From contig NZ_VITN01000026.1 in assembly GCF_007828045.1 (NCBI RefSeq), positions 1 to 64,000 of the forward strand: DNA of 64,000 bases. Reading direction: 5' to 3'. Below the pieces are notes generated by a model that searched no databases, had not been told where the DNA came from, and worked only from the letters and a program-made list of their open reading frames with translations. Position 1 is the first letter of the stretch. Every line of letters starts with the position of its first letter. Source of the DNA: Nitrospirillum amazonense. Its GTDB lineage: Bacteria; Pseudomonadota; Alphaproteobacteria; Azospirillales; Azospirillaceae. The translations under genes and the position numbers were made by a program. Positions 1-9,059 of this stretch are shown piece after piece.

Positions 1-87
1 TCCGTAGAGGACTTCCACCTCCAAGTCACAAGCCGGTTACCAACCCGGCTCTCGGTGCTTACGCACCTCGCGCCATGCCTGGCGCAC
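1..87 (-). mobile_element. 5' end of a probable group II intron, continuing beyond the left edge
   Basis: Read on the minus strand from 87, the sequence begins GTGCG, the usual 5' boundary of bacterial group II introns. It then folds into consecutive hairpins: GCGCCA/TGGCGC, GGTGC-GTAA-GCACC with a GNRA loop, AGCCGG/CCGGCT, and GGAGG...CCTC with the GGTGGAAGTCC pattern seen in domain I of such introns. It lies about ten bases past a terminator stem, the preferred landing site of class C group II introns. The reverse transcriptase and the 3' end would be outside the window. The identity is inferred from the boundary and folding; another structured RNA is possible. Confidence 0.5.
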
Positions 88-97
88 CGAAAAAATA

Positions 98-120
98 AGC
101 CGGGCGTGGGCCGCCCGGCT
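98..120 (-). terminator. Rho-independent terminator of the CocE-type hydrolase gene
   Basis: A perfect 9-bp stem (AGCCGGGCG/CGCCCGGCT) with a 5-nt loop. On the minus strand it is followed by TTATTTTTT. It lies about 30 bases after the stop codon of the hydrolase gene, in the correct orientation for that gene. Confidence 0.85.
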
Positions 121-152
121 CAAAAACAGTGGTTCGGCGGATGGTTTCGCCC

Positions 153-2126
153 CTAGTTGGCGGGAACCACCGGCAGGTCGATGAAGCTGGCCTGCGCGCC
201 CTGATGAAAGACGCGCTGCGTCGCCTTGCGATAGTCGCCCGGCTTGGCCAGGAAGATGTTGTCGACGAAGGTCTGCGGATTGCGGTCGTACAGCGGGAAC
301 CAGCTGGACTGTACCTGCACCATGACGCGGTGGCCGGGCAGGAAGACGTGGTTGGCGTTGGGCAGCTCGAAGCGATAGCGCTGCACCTTGTCCGCCGGGA
401 TGGCGGTGGGGTGTTCCAGGCTGTCCCGGTAGCGGCCGCGGAAAATGTCCATGCCCACGGCCAACTGATAGCCGCCCATCTCCGGCTGCGACGGAACCTC
501 GTCGGGGTAGACGTCGATCAGCTTCACCACCCAGTCGCTGTCGGTGCCGGAGGTGGAGGCGTAGAGGTTCACCACTGGCGCGCCGCTGATCTTCATCGGC
601 GCGGTCAGCACCTCGCTGGTGTAGACCAGCACGTCGGTGCGGTCGGCCACGGCCCGCTGGTCGGTGACCAGCCAGCGTTTCCAGGCGTCGCCATCGCCGA
701 AGCGCACCGGGCGCGGCACATAGGGCACGGGCTTGGCCGGGTCGGAGACATACTCGTCATAGGCGGGGCCGCCCTTGGCCGGGGCGGTGAAGCCCAGGCC
801 GCCGTTGGCCTGCAGGTACAGGGGCTTGGGCGTGGCGGCGCAGCCGGTGGCGCAGGCCGTCGGCCATTTCTGCAGGCGACGCCAGACGTTGGTGCCGCTT
901 TCGAACACCAGCACCGGCGGCGTGTCGGCCTTGGGCGCACCGTCCTTCAGGTGTTCATCCAGGAAGGGCAGCATGGTGTTGCGGCGGAAATCCAGGGCGG
1001 TGTCGCCCTCGAACTTCAGCGGGCCCAGGGTGCTGCCGTCATAGTTCACGCCGCTGTGCCGCCAGGGGCCCAGCACCAGGTAGTTCAGGGTGTTGCTGGT
1101 GTCCTTGGGCTCGATCGCCTCATAGGTGTGGACCGCACCGTACATGTCCTCCTGGTCCCACAGGCTGGCCACGATCATGGTGGGCACGGTGGGGGTGCGG
1201 GCGCCCAGGATCCCGTCCAACGCCTGGTTCTGCCAATAGGCGTCATAGGCCGGGTGCTCGATCAGCTTGTGCCAGAAGGGCAGTTGCTCCAGCCCGTATT
1301 GCCGGGCGAAGCCGTCGGCGGAGCCGGCGCGCAGGAAGGCGTCGTAATCGTCGTAGATGCCGCGCGGGATGTCGCTGCCTTCGCCCCTCACTGTCGTCTG
1401 GTGCTGGAAATAGTCGAAATTGGTCTGGCGGAAGGCGCCGTTGTGGAACCAGTCGTCGCCCTTCCAGCCATCGACCATGGGGCTCATGGGCACGGCGGCC
1501 TTCAGCGCCGGGTGCGGGTTCACCAGCGCCATCAGCACCGTGAACCCTTCGTAGGAGGAGCCGACCATGCCGACCTTGCCGTTGCTCTCCGGCACATTCT
1601 TCACCAGCCAGTCGATGGTGTCGTAGGCGTCGGTGGCGTGGTCGACCTCGCTGTCGTTCAGGGGGCCGCGCAGGGGCCGGGTCATGACGTAGTCGCCCTC
1701 CGACCCGTACTTGCCGCGGATGTCCTGGAAGACGCGGATGTAGCCTTCGGCCACGAAGCTTTCATCCCCCATGGCCAGCGTCGCCTGCATGTGCGGGCTG
1801 GTGGACCGCCTGGCGCGCTTGGTGGCGTTGTAGGGCGTGCGCGTCAGCATGATGGGGGCGCCCTTGGCGCCCACGGGGATGACGATGACGGTGTGCAGCT
1901 TCACGCCGTCGCGCATGGGGATCATGACGTCGCGCTTGATGTAGTCGGCGCCCTGGATGGTGCTGTCGACCTTGGCCGGGATGTCAGGCGCCAGGTAGGG
2001 GGTGGCCGGTGACGGCTGCGCCGCCGTCTGGGCCAGGGCCGTCGTGGCCAGCAGCGCGCCGATACCCACGCCCGCGCCGGCGCGCGCCAACCCGCCCGCC
2101 ATTCGTCCCACCGTGAACCACGCCAT
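153..2126 (-). CDS. CocE/NonD family hydrolase (X-Pro dipeptidyl-peptidase S15 type), exported
   Basis: Predicted secreted serine hydrolase of about 657 residues. The N-terminus has a basic start, a hydrophobic stretch and an ALAQ cleavage site, so it probably acts in the periplasm. The nucleophile motif GSSYEGF lies near residue 188. A DQED segment and PWRHSG match the acid and His regions of the S15 alpha/beta-hydrolase fold, and the C-terminal third fits the jelly-roll domain of CocE and glutaryl-7-ACA acylases. The chosen start is the ATG giving MAWFTVGRM, preceded by GGGGCAAGG; an upstream in-frame ATG would add 28 residues before the signal peptide. Substrate (acyl ester or amide) cannot be told. 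It appears monocistronic, with a terminator downstream. Confidence 0.88.
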   Translation of the reverse strand: MAWFTVGRMAGGLARAGAGVGIGALLATTALAQTAAQPSPATPYLAPDIPAKVDSTIQGADYIKRDVMIPMRDGVKLHTVIVIPVGAKGAPIMLTRTPYNATKRARRSTSPHMQATLAMGDESFVAEGYIRVFQDIRGKYGSEGDYVMTRPLRGPLNDSEVDHATDAYDTIDWLVKNVPESNGKVGMVGSSYEGFTVLMALVNPHPALKAAVPMSPMVDGWKGDDWFHNGAFRQTNFDYFQHQTTVRGEGSDIPRGIYDDYDAFLRAGSADGFARQYGLEQLPFWHKLIEHPAYDAYWQNQALDGILGARTPTVPTMIVASLWDQEDMYGAVHTYEAIEPKDTSNTLNYLVLGPWRHSGVNYDGSTLGPLKFEGDTALDFRRNTMLPFLDEHLKDGAPKADTPPVLVFESGTNVWRRLQKWPTACATGCAATPKPLYLQANGGLGFTAPAKGGPAYDEYVSDPAKPVPYVPRPVRFGDGDAWKRWLVTDQRAVADRTDVLVYTSEVLTAPMKISGAPVVNLYASTSGTDSDWVVKLIDVYPDEVPSQPEMGGYQLAVGMDIFRGRYRDSLEHPTAIPADKVQRYRFELPNANHVFLPGHRVMVQVQSSWFPLYDRNPQTFVDNIFLAKPGDYRKATQRVFHQGAQASFIDLPVVPAN

Positions 2127-2324
2127 GAACCTTGCCCCTTTATCCGATATCCCCTTGGCCCACCCGCCGTGGGCGAGGATGAACGATACCGGGGTAGGCG
2201 CTCTGGTCAAATGGCGTTCGGTAACGGAACTGTTACAAAGAAGGGGCAGGACTCTTTAAGTAGAATTATTCCATGTTGATGCGCGCCATGATAGTGTTGC
2301 GCCGCAACAAGGAGGTTCCTCGCC

Positions 2325-2729
2325 ATGCTGCTCAATCCCTTTGCCGACCCCACCAAGACCCTGACCCAGGACCTGCTGACGGAGTTCGAGACCATCCTGG
2401 GAAAGGGGGTCCTGGGCGCGCCGGTGGCAATCCCCGGCGGCCTGATCGTTCCGGTCAACATCACCACCTTCGGTGTCGGCGTCTACGGCGGCAGCGTCTG
2501 GGGTGAGGCCGTGGGTGGTGGGGGCGGGGGCGGCGTCATTCCCGCCGCCGTGTTGGTGGTGCAGGACGGCAAGGTGACCTTCCACCCCATCGCGCCGGAG
2601 ACCACCAAGGCCGCGGCGGAGCATGTGACCGCCATGGTCAGCAAGATGCGGGGGCCCCGCGCGCCGCAGCAGGGGGAGGTGACGCCGGTCGTCCAGGCGG
2701 CACCGGTACCGGCCGCCGCCGACGCCTGA
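2325..2729 (+). CDS. GerW/YtfJ-like family protein
   Basis: A 134-residue protein with a near-perfect ribosome-binding site (AAGGAGG) ten bases before the ATG. It shows the layout of the YtfJ/GerW family (named from Bacillus spore proteins): an N-terminal helix, a segment like GAPVAIPGGLIVPV, a run of seven glycines near residues 64-70, then an AAVLVVQDGKVTFHPI strand pair. The alanine/proline-rich tail has no recognisable motif. The role in non-sporulating bacteria is not established. No signal peptide is seen. It stands alone, divergent from the CocE-type hydrolase and convergent with the sulfotransferase gene. Confidence 0.75.
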   Translation: MLLNPFADPTKTLTQDLLTEFETILGKGVLGAPVAIPGGLIVPVNITTFGVGVYGGSVWGEAVGGGGGGGVIPAAVLVVQDGKVTFHPIAPETTKAAAEHVTAMVSKMRGPRAPQQGEVTPVVQAAPVPAAADA

Positions 2730-2731
2730 CC

Positions 2732-3508
2732 TCAGGCCGTGGCCGCCCTGTCCGGCGGCAGATAATAGGCCGCCAGGAAGGACCAGAAGGCGTTGTCCAT
2801 CAGGGACCGCGCCCGGTCCGGCAGGGCCTTGTATTTGCCCACCGCGCCGTCGCCGATGTGGCTTCTGTGCCAATGGGTGACGGGGTCGTAAAGGTTGGGA
2901 TGCGCGTCCGTTCCGGCATTTTCCACGAAGCGGCCGGTATCCTCCATCTGGGCCAGGGTCCGCTCTACCGTCCGGGTCCGCAGGCCTTCGTGAATGGCGA
3001 GCAGTGCCGGGTCAGCTACCGTCGCGCCGATAAATCCGGCGATGCGGGCCACCGAGTCCGGATGGTCGTGGAAACCGTCCTCATAGCGGAACAGCAGGGT
3101 GCGCCGGCCCTGGGCAACACAGGCCTGTACCCGGCGCACGCTGCGCAACACATAGGCGAAGGCCTCGTTGAACGGCTGGTCGAAGCGCTGCATCAGCGAG
3201 GCGACACAGTCGCGCGGGTCCCGCAGGGTGATGATGGTGGCAATGTCCTCATGCGCGATGCGCAGTTGCATCATGGTGTCGGGATGGTGGGTCTTCAACA
3301 CCACCGGCATCCTGGCCTTCTCCCCGATGCCGACATAGTCCGTCAAATCATTGGCATAGTCGGACCTGAAACCGGACTCGCCACAGGCCTGGGTTAGCAA
3401 CTGCCGCACCACATTGAACGACCAGGTGGAAGCACTGCCGGGCAGGCCAACGCAAATAATCGCAACATTGTCGCCAATAGTAGTGGTTATGTCATTCTCT
3501 TGCATCAT
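2732..3508 (-). CDS. Sulfotransferase family protein
   Basis: About 258 residues. The N-terminal loop GLPGSASTW resembles the 5'-phosphosulfate-binding loop of PAPS-dependent sulfotransferases, and TLRDPRDCVASL matches the conserved 3'-phosphate-binding strand-helix. This implies sulfate transfer from PAPS to an unknown acceptor. No signal peptide or membrane segment is seen, so it is probably cytosolic. Tandem ATG codons at 3508 and 3505 were preferred over an upstream TTG; no strong ribosome-binding site decides between them. No PAPS synthesis or sulfated-polymer genes are nearby. The stop codon lies two bases from that of the convergent GerW-like gene. Confidence 0.8.
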   Translation of the reverse strand: MMQENDITTTIGDNVAIICVGLPGSASTWSFNVVRQLLTQACGESGFRSDYANDLTDYVGIGEKARMPVVLKTHHPDTMMQLRIAHEDIATIITLRDPRDCVASLMQRFDQPFNEAFAYVLRSVRRVQACVAQGRRTLLFRYEDGFHDHPDSVARIAGFIGATVADPALLAIHEGLRTRTVERTLAQMEDTGRFVENAGTDAHPNLYDPVTHWHRSHIGDGAVGKYKALPDRARSLMDNAFWSFLAAYYLPPDRAATA

Positions 3509-3801
3509 TGCAATAACCAACTGCCGATATCATTGTTACTGATGGAGTGACTGTGACTTATACGCGTGATGGCGGATATTTTGTCGCATCCGGTCGGGGA
3601 ATACGGGTGGGGCATCTGGGGAGGTGCCGTATGGGCCCGGGCCAAAATTTCCGGAACCACCGACACCAAGGTAGTTGAACTAAGTCACTCGACTTCCCAT
3701 GTGCGGTGGGCAGGGCTTCGGGGGGCGGATCGCCCGCACCCGGGGGGGACACCGGCAAGCCCTGCCTCATATCGGAATCAAGCCATCAGAGAGGGGCTGA
3801 C

Positions 3802-4866
3802 GTGATCAAGACCTTGGGATATGCGGCCTACAAGGCCAAGGAAGCCCTGGCGCCGTTCACCTTCGAACGCCGGGACCCACGGGACCACGACGTGGTCATC
3901 GACATCCAGTACTGCGGCATCTGTCATTCGGACGTGCACCAGGCGCGGGACGAATGGGGCGGCAGCCTGTTCCCCATGGTGCCGGGGCACGAGATCGCCG
4001 GCATCGTCACCCGGGTCGGCCAGGCGGTCACCAAGTACAAGGTGGGCGACCGGGTGGGCGTCGGCTGCTTCGTCGACAGCTGCCGTGAATGTGACTACTG
4101 CAAACAGGGCCTGGAACAGTTCTGCACCCAGGGAATGACCGCCACCTACAACGCGATGGAGCGTGACGGCAAGACGCTGAGCCAGGGCGGCTATTCCACC
4201 ACCATCGTGGTGGACGAGAACTACGTCCTGCGCATTCCGGACACCCTGCCGCTGGATGCCGCCGCGCCGCTGCTGTGCGCCGGCATCACGCTGTATTCCC
4301 CGCTGGCCCACTGGAAGGCCGGTCCGGGCAAGAAGGTGGCCATCATCGGCATGGGCGGCCTGGGCCATATGGGCGTGAAGCTGGCCCACGCCATGGGGGC
4401 CGAGGTCACGGTGCTGAGCCAATCGCTGCGCAAGGAGGCCGATGGCCGGCGCCTGGGCGCCGACCATTTCTACGCCACGTCGGACGAGGCGACCTTCACC
4501 AAGCTGGCGGGTACCTTCGACCTGATCATCAACACGGTGTCGGCCCCCATCGACTGGAACGCCTACCTGGGCCTGCTGAAGGTCGACGGCGCCCTGGTCG
4601 TGGTGGGCGTGCCGGAGGAACAGGTGCCGGTGGGCGCCTTCCCCCTGATCATGGGCCGCCGCAGCCTGGCCGGTTCCTTGATCGGCGGCATCCAGGAAAC
4701 GCAGGAGATGTTGGACTTCTGCGCCAAGCACAACATCACCAGCGACATCGAGACCATCGCCATCAACCAGGTGAATGAGGCTTATGACCGCGTCGTCGCC
4801 AGCGATGTGCGATATCGTTTCGTCATCGATATGGCATCGCTGAAGACCGCTGAAGCCGGCTTCTAA
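3802..4866 (+). CDS. Zinc-dependent NAD(P)-linked alcohol dehydrogenase
   Basis: A 354-residue medium-chain dehydrogenase. Visible features are the catalytic zinc motif CGICHSD (residues 38-44), GHE near residue 65, a structural zinc cluster of four cysteines (CRECDYC...C), the Rossmann motif GMGGLGHMG, and a C-terminal substrate domain. This pattern fits the cinnamyl-alcohol/YahK-type aldehyde reductase branch, which reduces aldehydes to alcohols in the cytosol. The start is GTG at 3802, behind GAGAGGGG; an open frame extends upstream but looks non-coding. No pathway partners lie beside it, so the physiological substrate is unknown. Confidence 0.92.
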   Translation: MIKTLGYAAYKAKEALAPFTFERRDPRDHDVVIDIQYCGICHSDVHQARDEWGGSLFPMVPGHEIAGIVTRVGQAVTKYKVGDRVGVGCFVDSCRECDYCKQGLEQFCTQGMTATYNAMERDGKTLSQGGYSTTIVVDENYVLRIPDTLPLDAAAPLLCAGITLYSPLAHWKAGPGKKVAIIGMGGLGHMGVKLAHAMGAEVTVLSQSLRKEADGRRLGADHFYATSDEATFTKLAGTFDLIINTVSAPIDWNAYLGLLKVDGALVVVGVPEEQVPVGAFPLIMGRRSLAGSLIGGIQETQEMLDFCAKHNITSDIETIAINQVNEAYDRVVASDVRYRFVIDMASLKTAEAGF

Positions 4867-5027
4867 GGCCCTACGATTTCGATTTGCACTGGGCGGCGGG
4901 GCCATTCCGCCGCCCGCTTCATTTTGCTGAAATGGAATTTAGGTTGCGCCAGGCGCGCGCCGGTTGTGGCCGTCCCGGACGCGGACTACGCTCAAGGTCA
5001 TCGAATGGCCCTGAAGCGGTGACCCCC

Positions 5028-5441
5028 ATGCGTCCTGGTATGCTGATCCTTGCCGGTGTGATCGCCGCGCTGTCTTCCGGAGCATGGGCCCAGACCACCA
5101 CCAGTCCGGCTGCCAACAATCCGGCCGCCAACAATCCAGCTGCCAACACTCCAGCTGACAGCCCAGCGGCGGGTCCCGCGGCACCACCGGCGCTGAAAAG
5201 GGACGAAGTGCCCCGTGACATCATCGTCACCCCACAGGTGCTGCCTACGCCGGAGGAGGAGCAGGCCTACCATGATGCGGAATATGCCCGCCTCAAGGCC
5301 ATGTTCGGCCCGCCGGACCTGCCGCCGATCTCCCGGGGGGACGCCCTGAGCCGGGAGGAAACACTGAATACCGGCACCGTCGCGGGGCCCAAGGCCGTGA
5401 ATTGTCCTGACGTCGTCGCCTGCTACGCGCCGCCCAAATAG
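5028..5441 (+). CDS. Small secreted protein with pentapeptide PAANN repeats
   Basis: A 137-residue protein beginning with a clear signal peptide (hydrophobic core, GAWAQ cleavage site). The mature N-terminus carries four imperfect copies of PAANN, encoded by 15-bp tandem repeats at about 5104-5160, then an Ala/Pro linker. The C-terminal half (REVPRDI.., EEEQAYHDAEYARLKAMFG) is hydrophilic and ends with a Cys pair (NCPDVVACYAPPK). I do not recognise the family. The start was chosen because it places the signal peptide at the N-terminus. The repeats look prone to slippage. Confidence 0.6.
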   Translation: MRPGMLILAGVIAALSSGAWAQTTTSPAANNPAANNPAANTPADSPAAGPAAPPALKRDEVPRDIIVTPQVLPTPEEEQAYHDAEYARLKAMFGPPDLPPISRGDALSREETLNTGTVAGPKAVNCPDVVACYAPPK

Positions 5442-5487
5442 GCCTGGCCACGGTCGCGGAACTTTCCGGGGAGCGTCAGGAAAATCT

Positions 5488-6768
5488 TCAATGCGGCATG
5501 TTGCGCCGCAGCCAGCGGGCGGCGATGGCGACGATACCGGCGCAGACCGGCACGGCGATGGCCACGATGCGGCTGGTGGACGGCCAACCCTCCGTTTCCG
5601 GCAGGCCGTGCATCACCTTTTCCACCAGCGACACCAGGTAGTAGGTGATGCCCACGATGGACAGGGCCTCCACCGCCTCCTGGATGCGGACATGCATGCT
5701 GGAATTGCGGTCCAGCGAGGTCAGCAGGGTGGCGCTCTGGCTGGACAGGCCGACATCCACGCGCGTGCGCAGGCTGGCCTGGGCGCGTTCCATGCCGGCG
5801 GCCAGCTCGCCCTGAAGGCGGGCGGCGGCCTCCACCGTGCGGATGCCGGGGCGTAGGCGCCGCTTCAGGAACAGGCCCACGCGCTGCAGGCCGGGGATGC
5901 GGTCCTCCCGCAGTTCGTCCAGCCGCTCGCTGACGATCTCGCCATAGGCCAGGCTGGCGCCGAAGCGCCAGCGGTTGCGCGTCACCAGGTGGCCCAGGTC
6001 GACCGCCAGGTCGGTCAGGCTGTCCAGGATGGCGCGGTCCTCCGCCGGCGTCTTGCTGTCGCGGATGCGGCCGACGGTGTCCTCCAGCCGGCGTTCCATG
6101 TCGGTCAGGGTCGCCATGGTTTCCCGCGCCTGGGGGAACGCCAGGAAGGCGGCGGCGCGGTAGGTCTCGATCTCCAGGATACGCTGCACCAGGCGGCCCA
6201 GCCGATCGTCGGTCAGGCCCCGGTTCTGGATCAGGGCGCGGCTGTAGCCGTCACCGTCAATATGGAAATCCAGTGCCACCCAGGCCTCGCCGCCGTTGAC
6301 CACGGCGCCGGCGCAGCTGCCGGTGGGGAAGCGGGCGGCGAGCGCCACGGGGTCCGGCTGCCCCTCCGCCTGCTCAACCTGCACGTAAACCGCCGCCAGG
6401 CGCTGGGCGCCCAGGGGACCGAACACGCTGTCCAGCAGTGTTTCCACCGCCAGGCGGGTCTCCGCGCCGTCCGTGCCGGTGATGGCCACGCTGACGCTGA
6501 GGAATTCGGTGTGATGCTCCCACTTCACCTGGGCCGGCCGGCCGGCGATGGCGGTGGCGATGACGCCATAGCGCGGCGCCTCGGCCTGTGAGGAGGGCAG
6601 GGCGTCCAGCACGGTCAGAAGGCGACCGGTGCAGGCCGATCCGTCCGCCGGGGTGCAGAGGTAGGTGGCTTGGAAGACCTCCACCGGCGCCGTCACCGGC
6701 ATGGCCATGCGGGAGTGCAACTCCTGCATCAGCACGCCGCGCAGCGGGTGATCCGCCTCTATGCCCAT
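5488..6768 (-). CDS. DUF3422 family membrane protein
   Basis: A 426-residue protein whose N-terminus (HPLRGVLMQELHSRMAMPV) matches the opening of the DUF3422 family, common in alpha- and betaproteobacteria. The first 330 residues are soluble with long helices. Two hydrophobic segments near the C-terminus (ALSIVGITYYLVSLVE and IVAIAVPVCAGIVAIAA) anchor it in the inner membrane. Function is unknown. It appears to be a single gene. Confidence 0.85.
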   Translation of the reverse strand: MGIEADHPLRGVLMQELHSRMAMPVTAPVEVFQATYLCTPADGSACTGRLLTVLDALPSSQAEAPRYGVIATAIAGRPAQVKWEHHTEFLSVSVAITGTDGAETRLAVETLLDSVFGPLGAQRLAAVYVQVEQAEGQPDPVALAARFPTGSCAGAVVNGGEAWVALDFHIDGDGYSRALIQNRGLTDDRLGRLVQRILEIETYRAAAFLAFPQARETMATLTDMERRLEDTVGRIRDSKTPAEDRAILDSLTDLAVDLGHLVTRNRWRFGASLAYGEIVSERLDELREDRIPGLQRVGLFLKRRLRPGIRTVEAAARLQGELAAGMERAQASLRTRVDVGLSSQSATLLTSLDRNSSMHVRIQEAVEALSIVGITYYLVSLVEKVMHGLPETEGWPSTSRIVAIAVPVCAGIVAIAARWLRRNMPH

Positions 6769-6845
6769 GATGCCCTACCCCTCACGCCGTAAGCCGAAGT
6801 TCCGGGGGAATGCTAACACAGGGCGGGCGCCAAGCCAGGGCGCAG

Positions 6846-6868
6846 CCCTGTGCGCCGGGCGCACAGGG
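6846..6868 (-). terminator. Hairpin downstream of the methylmalonyl-CoA mutase gene
   Basis: A perfect 10-bp inverted repeat (CCCTGTGCGC/GCGCACAGGG) with a 3-nt loop, 36 bases past the mutase stop. There is no T-run on the minus strand, so it may be a Rho-assisted terminator or an mRNA-stabilising structure. Confidence 0.55.
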
Positions 6869-6903
6869 TGTTTCCCCCGCTGCATGGCTCCCCGGAGGGA
6901 CGA

Positions 6904-9054
6904 TCAGGCGGCGGCCGGGCGCCGCTTTTGCAAAATCTCCAGGATTTCCGCGGCGGCCGTGGGGATGTTGGTGCCAGGGCCGTAGATGGCCGCCGCCCCC
7001 GCCTGATACAGCATGTCATAGTCCTGGGGCGGGATGACGCCGCCGCACACCACCAGGATGTCGCCCGCGCCCTGCGCCTTCAGGCTGTTGATCAGGGCCG
7101 GCACCAGGGTCTTGTGCCCGGCGGCCTGCGACGACACGCCGATGACGTGCACGTCGTTTTCCACCGCCTGGCGGGCCGCTTCCTCCGGCGTCTGGAACAG
7201 CGGGCCCACATCGACGTCGAAGCCGATGTCGGCGAAGGCCGTGGCGATGACCTTGGCGCCCCGGTCGTGGCCGTCCTGGCCCATCTTCACCACCAGCATG
7301 CGCGGCCGGCGGCCCTCGGCCTCCGCGAAGGTTTCCACGTCCTTGCGGATGCGGGCGAAGCCCTCATCACCGTCGTACGCGGAACCGTACACCCCGCTGA
7401 CGGAGCGGATGACGGCGCGGTGGCGGGTGAACACCTTCTCCAGCGCGTCGGAGATTTCGCCCACCGTGGCACGGGCGCGCGTCGCCTTGATGGCCAAGTC
7501 CAGCAGGTTGCCGGTGCCGTCGGCCGCGCCCTGGGACAGGGCGTCCAGCGCGGCCTTCACCGCCGCGTCGTCACGGCTGGCGCGGAGGGTGTTCAGGCGG
7601 GCGATCTGGGCCTCGCGCACGGCGGTGTTGTCGATGTCCAGCACCTCCACCCGCTCGGGATTTTGCGGCCGGTACTTGTTGACGCCGACCACCACTTCCT
7701 CACCCCGGTCGATGCGGGCCTGGCGGCGGGCCGCGGCTTCCTCGATCATCAGCTTGGGCAGGCCGCTGTCCACGGCCCTGGTCATGCCGCCCATGCCCTC
7801 CACCTGGTCGATCAGCTTCTCGGCCTCGGCGGCCAGGCTGTGGGTCAGGCTTTCCACGTAATAGCTGCCGCCCAGCGGGTCGACCACGTGGGGCACGCCG
7901 GTCTCCTCCGCGATGATCAGCTGGGTGTTGCGGGCGATGCGGGCGGAGAAGGGCGTGGGCAGGCCCAGCGCCTCGTCAAAGCTGTTGGTGTGCAGCGACT
8001 GGGTGCCGCCCAGCACGGCGGCCATGGCCTCGATGGTGGTGCGCACCACGTTGTTGTAGGGGTCCTGCTCCGTCAGGCTGACGCCCGAGGTCTGGCAGTG
8101 GGTGCGCAGGGCCAGCGACCGCGCGTCCTGCGGGTCGAAATGCTTCTTCATCAGCTTGGCCCACAGCAGGCGGGCGGCGCGCAGCTTGGCCACCTCCATG
8201 AAGAAGTTCATGCCGATGGCGAAGAAGAAGGACAGGCGCGGGGCGAACTGGTCGACCTTCAACCCCTTGGACGCCGCCGCCCGCACATACTCCAGCCCGT
8301 CCGCCAGGGTGAAGGCCAGTTCCTGCACCGCCGTCGCCCCGGCTTCCTGCATGTGGTAGCCGCTGATGGAGATGGAGTTGAACTTGGGCATGTTCAGCGC
8401 CGTGTACTCGATGATGTCGGCCACGATGCGCATGCTGGGGGTGGGCGGGTAGATGTAGGTGTTGCGGACCATGAACTCCTTCAGGATGTCGTTCTGGATG
8501 GTCCCCGACAGCTTGTCCTGGCTGACACCCTGTTCCTCCGCCGCCACGATGTAGCCGGCCAGCACGGGCAGCACGGCGCCGTTCATGGTCATGGACACGC
8601 TCATCTTGTCCAACGGGATGCCGTCGAACAGGATCTTCATGTCTTCCACGCTGTCGATGGCGACGCCGGCCTTGCCCACGTCGCCCACCACGCGCGGGTG
8701 GTCGCTGTCATAGCCGCGATGGGTGGCCAGGTCGAAAGCCACCGACAGGCCCATCTGGCCCGCCGCCAGGTTGGCCTTGTAGAAGCGGTTGCTTTCCTCC
8801 GCCGTGGAAAAGCCGGCGTACTGCCGGATGGTCCAGGGTCGGTGGCTGTACATGGTGGCCCGGGGACCCCGCGTGTAGGGCGCGAAGCCGGGCAGGGTCT
8901 GCAACTCCAGCCCCTCCAGATCCGCCGCGGTGTAGAGCGGCTTCACCGCGATGCCCTCGGGCGTGGTGCGCGCCAGGCCTTCGGGGTCGGCACCGAATTC
9001 CTTGGCGGCCAGGCGCTGCCAATCGGCCAGGGTCTTCTCGGGGAAGTCGCTCAT
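6904..9054 (-). CDS. scpA: Methylmalonyl-CoA mutase, adenosylcobalamin-dependent
   Basis: A 716-residue single-chain mutase converting (R)-methylmalonyl-CoA to succinyl-CoA, the last step of propionyl-CoA assimilation. The TIM-barrel half holds [17 protein letters not shown] and the [21 protein letters not shown] block. The C-terminal B12-binding domain shows DGHDRG with its cobalt-ligating His, GVSSQAAGH and the GG loop. Length is typical of ScpA/Sbm-type enzymes. The ATG at 9054 is preferred; an upstream GTG overlaps the pccA stop as GTGA and could also be used. It follows pccA and pccB in one operon. No epimerase or MeaB-like chaperone gene is in the window. Confidence 0.97.
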   Translation of the reverse strand: MSDFPEKTLADWQRLAAKEFGADPEGLARTTPEGIAVKPLYTAADLEGLELQTLPGFAPYTRGPRATMYSHRPWTIRQYAGFSTAEESNRFYKANLAAGQMGLSVAFDLATHRGYDSDHPRVVGDVGKAGVAIDSVEDMKILFDGIPLDKMSVSMTMNGAVLPVLAGYIVAAEEQGVSQDKLSGTIQNDILKEFMVRNTYIYPPTPSMRIVADIIEYTALNMPKFNSISISGYHMQEAGATAVQELAFTLADGLEYVRAAASKGLKVDQFAPRLSFFFAIGMNFFMEVAKLRAARLLWAKLMKKHFDPQDARSLALRTHCQTSGVSLTEQDPYNNVVRTTIEAMAAVLGGTQSLHTNSFDEALGLPTPFSARIARNTQLIIAEETGVPHVVDPLGGSYYVESLTHSLAAEAEKLIDQVEGMGGMTRAVDSGLPKLMIEEAAARRQARIDRGEEVVVGVNKYRPQNPERVEVLDIDNTAVREAQIARLNTLRASRDDAAVKAALDALSQGAADGTGNLLDLAIKATRARATVGEISDALEKVFTRHRAVIRSVSGVYGSAYDGDEGFARIRKDVETFAEAEGRRPRMLVVKMGQDGHDRGAKVIATAFADIGFDVDVGPLFQTPEEAARQAVENDVHVIGVSSQAAGHKTLVPALINSLKAQGAGDILVVCGGVIPPQDYDMLYQAGAAAIYGPGTNIPTAAAEILEILQKRRPAAA

Positions 9055-9059
9055 GATGG

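Noticed and set aside
3566-3805. Short open frame between the sulfotransferase and alcohol dehydrogenase genes
   Set aside because: No ribosome-binding site, no motif, and it overlaps the dehydrogenase start; the gap is better read as a promoter region.
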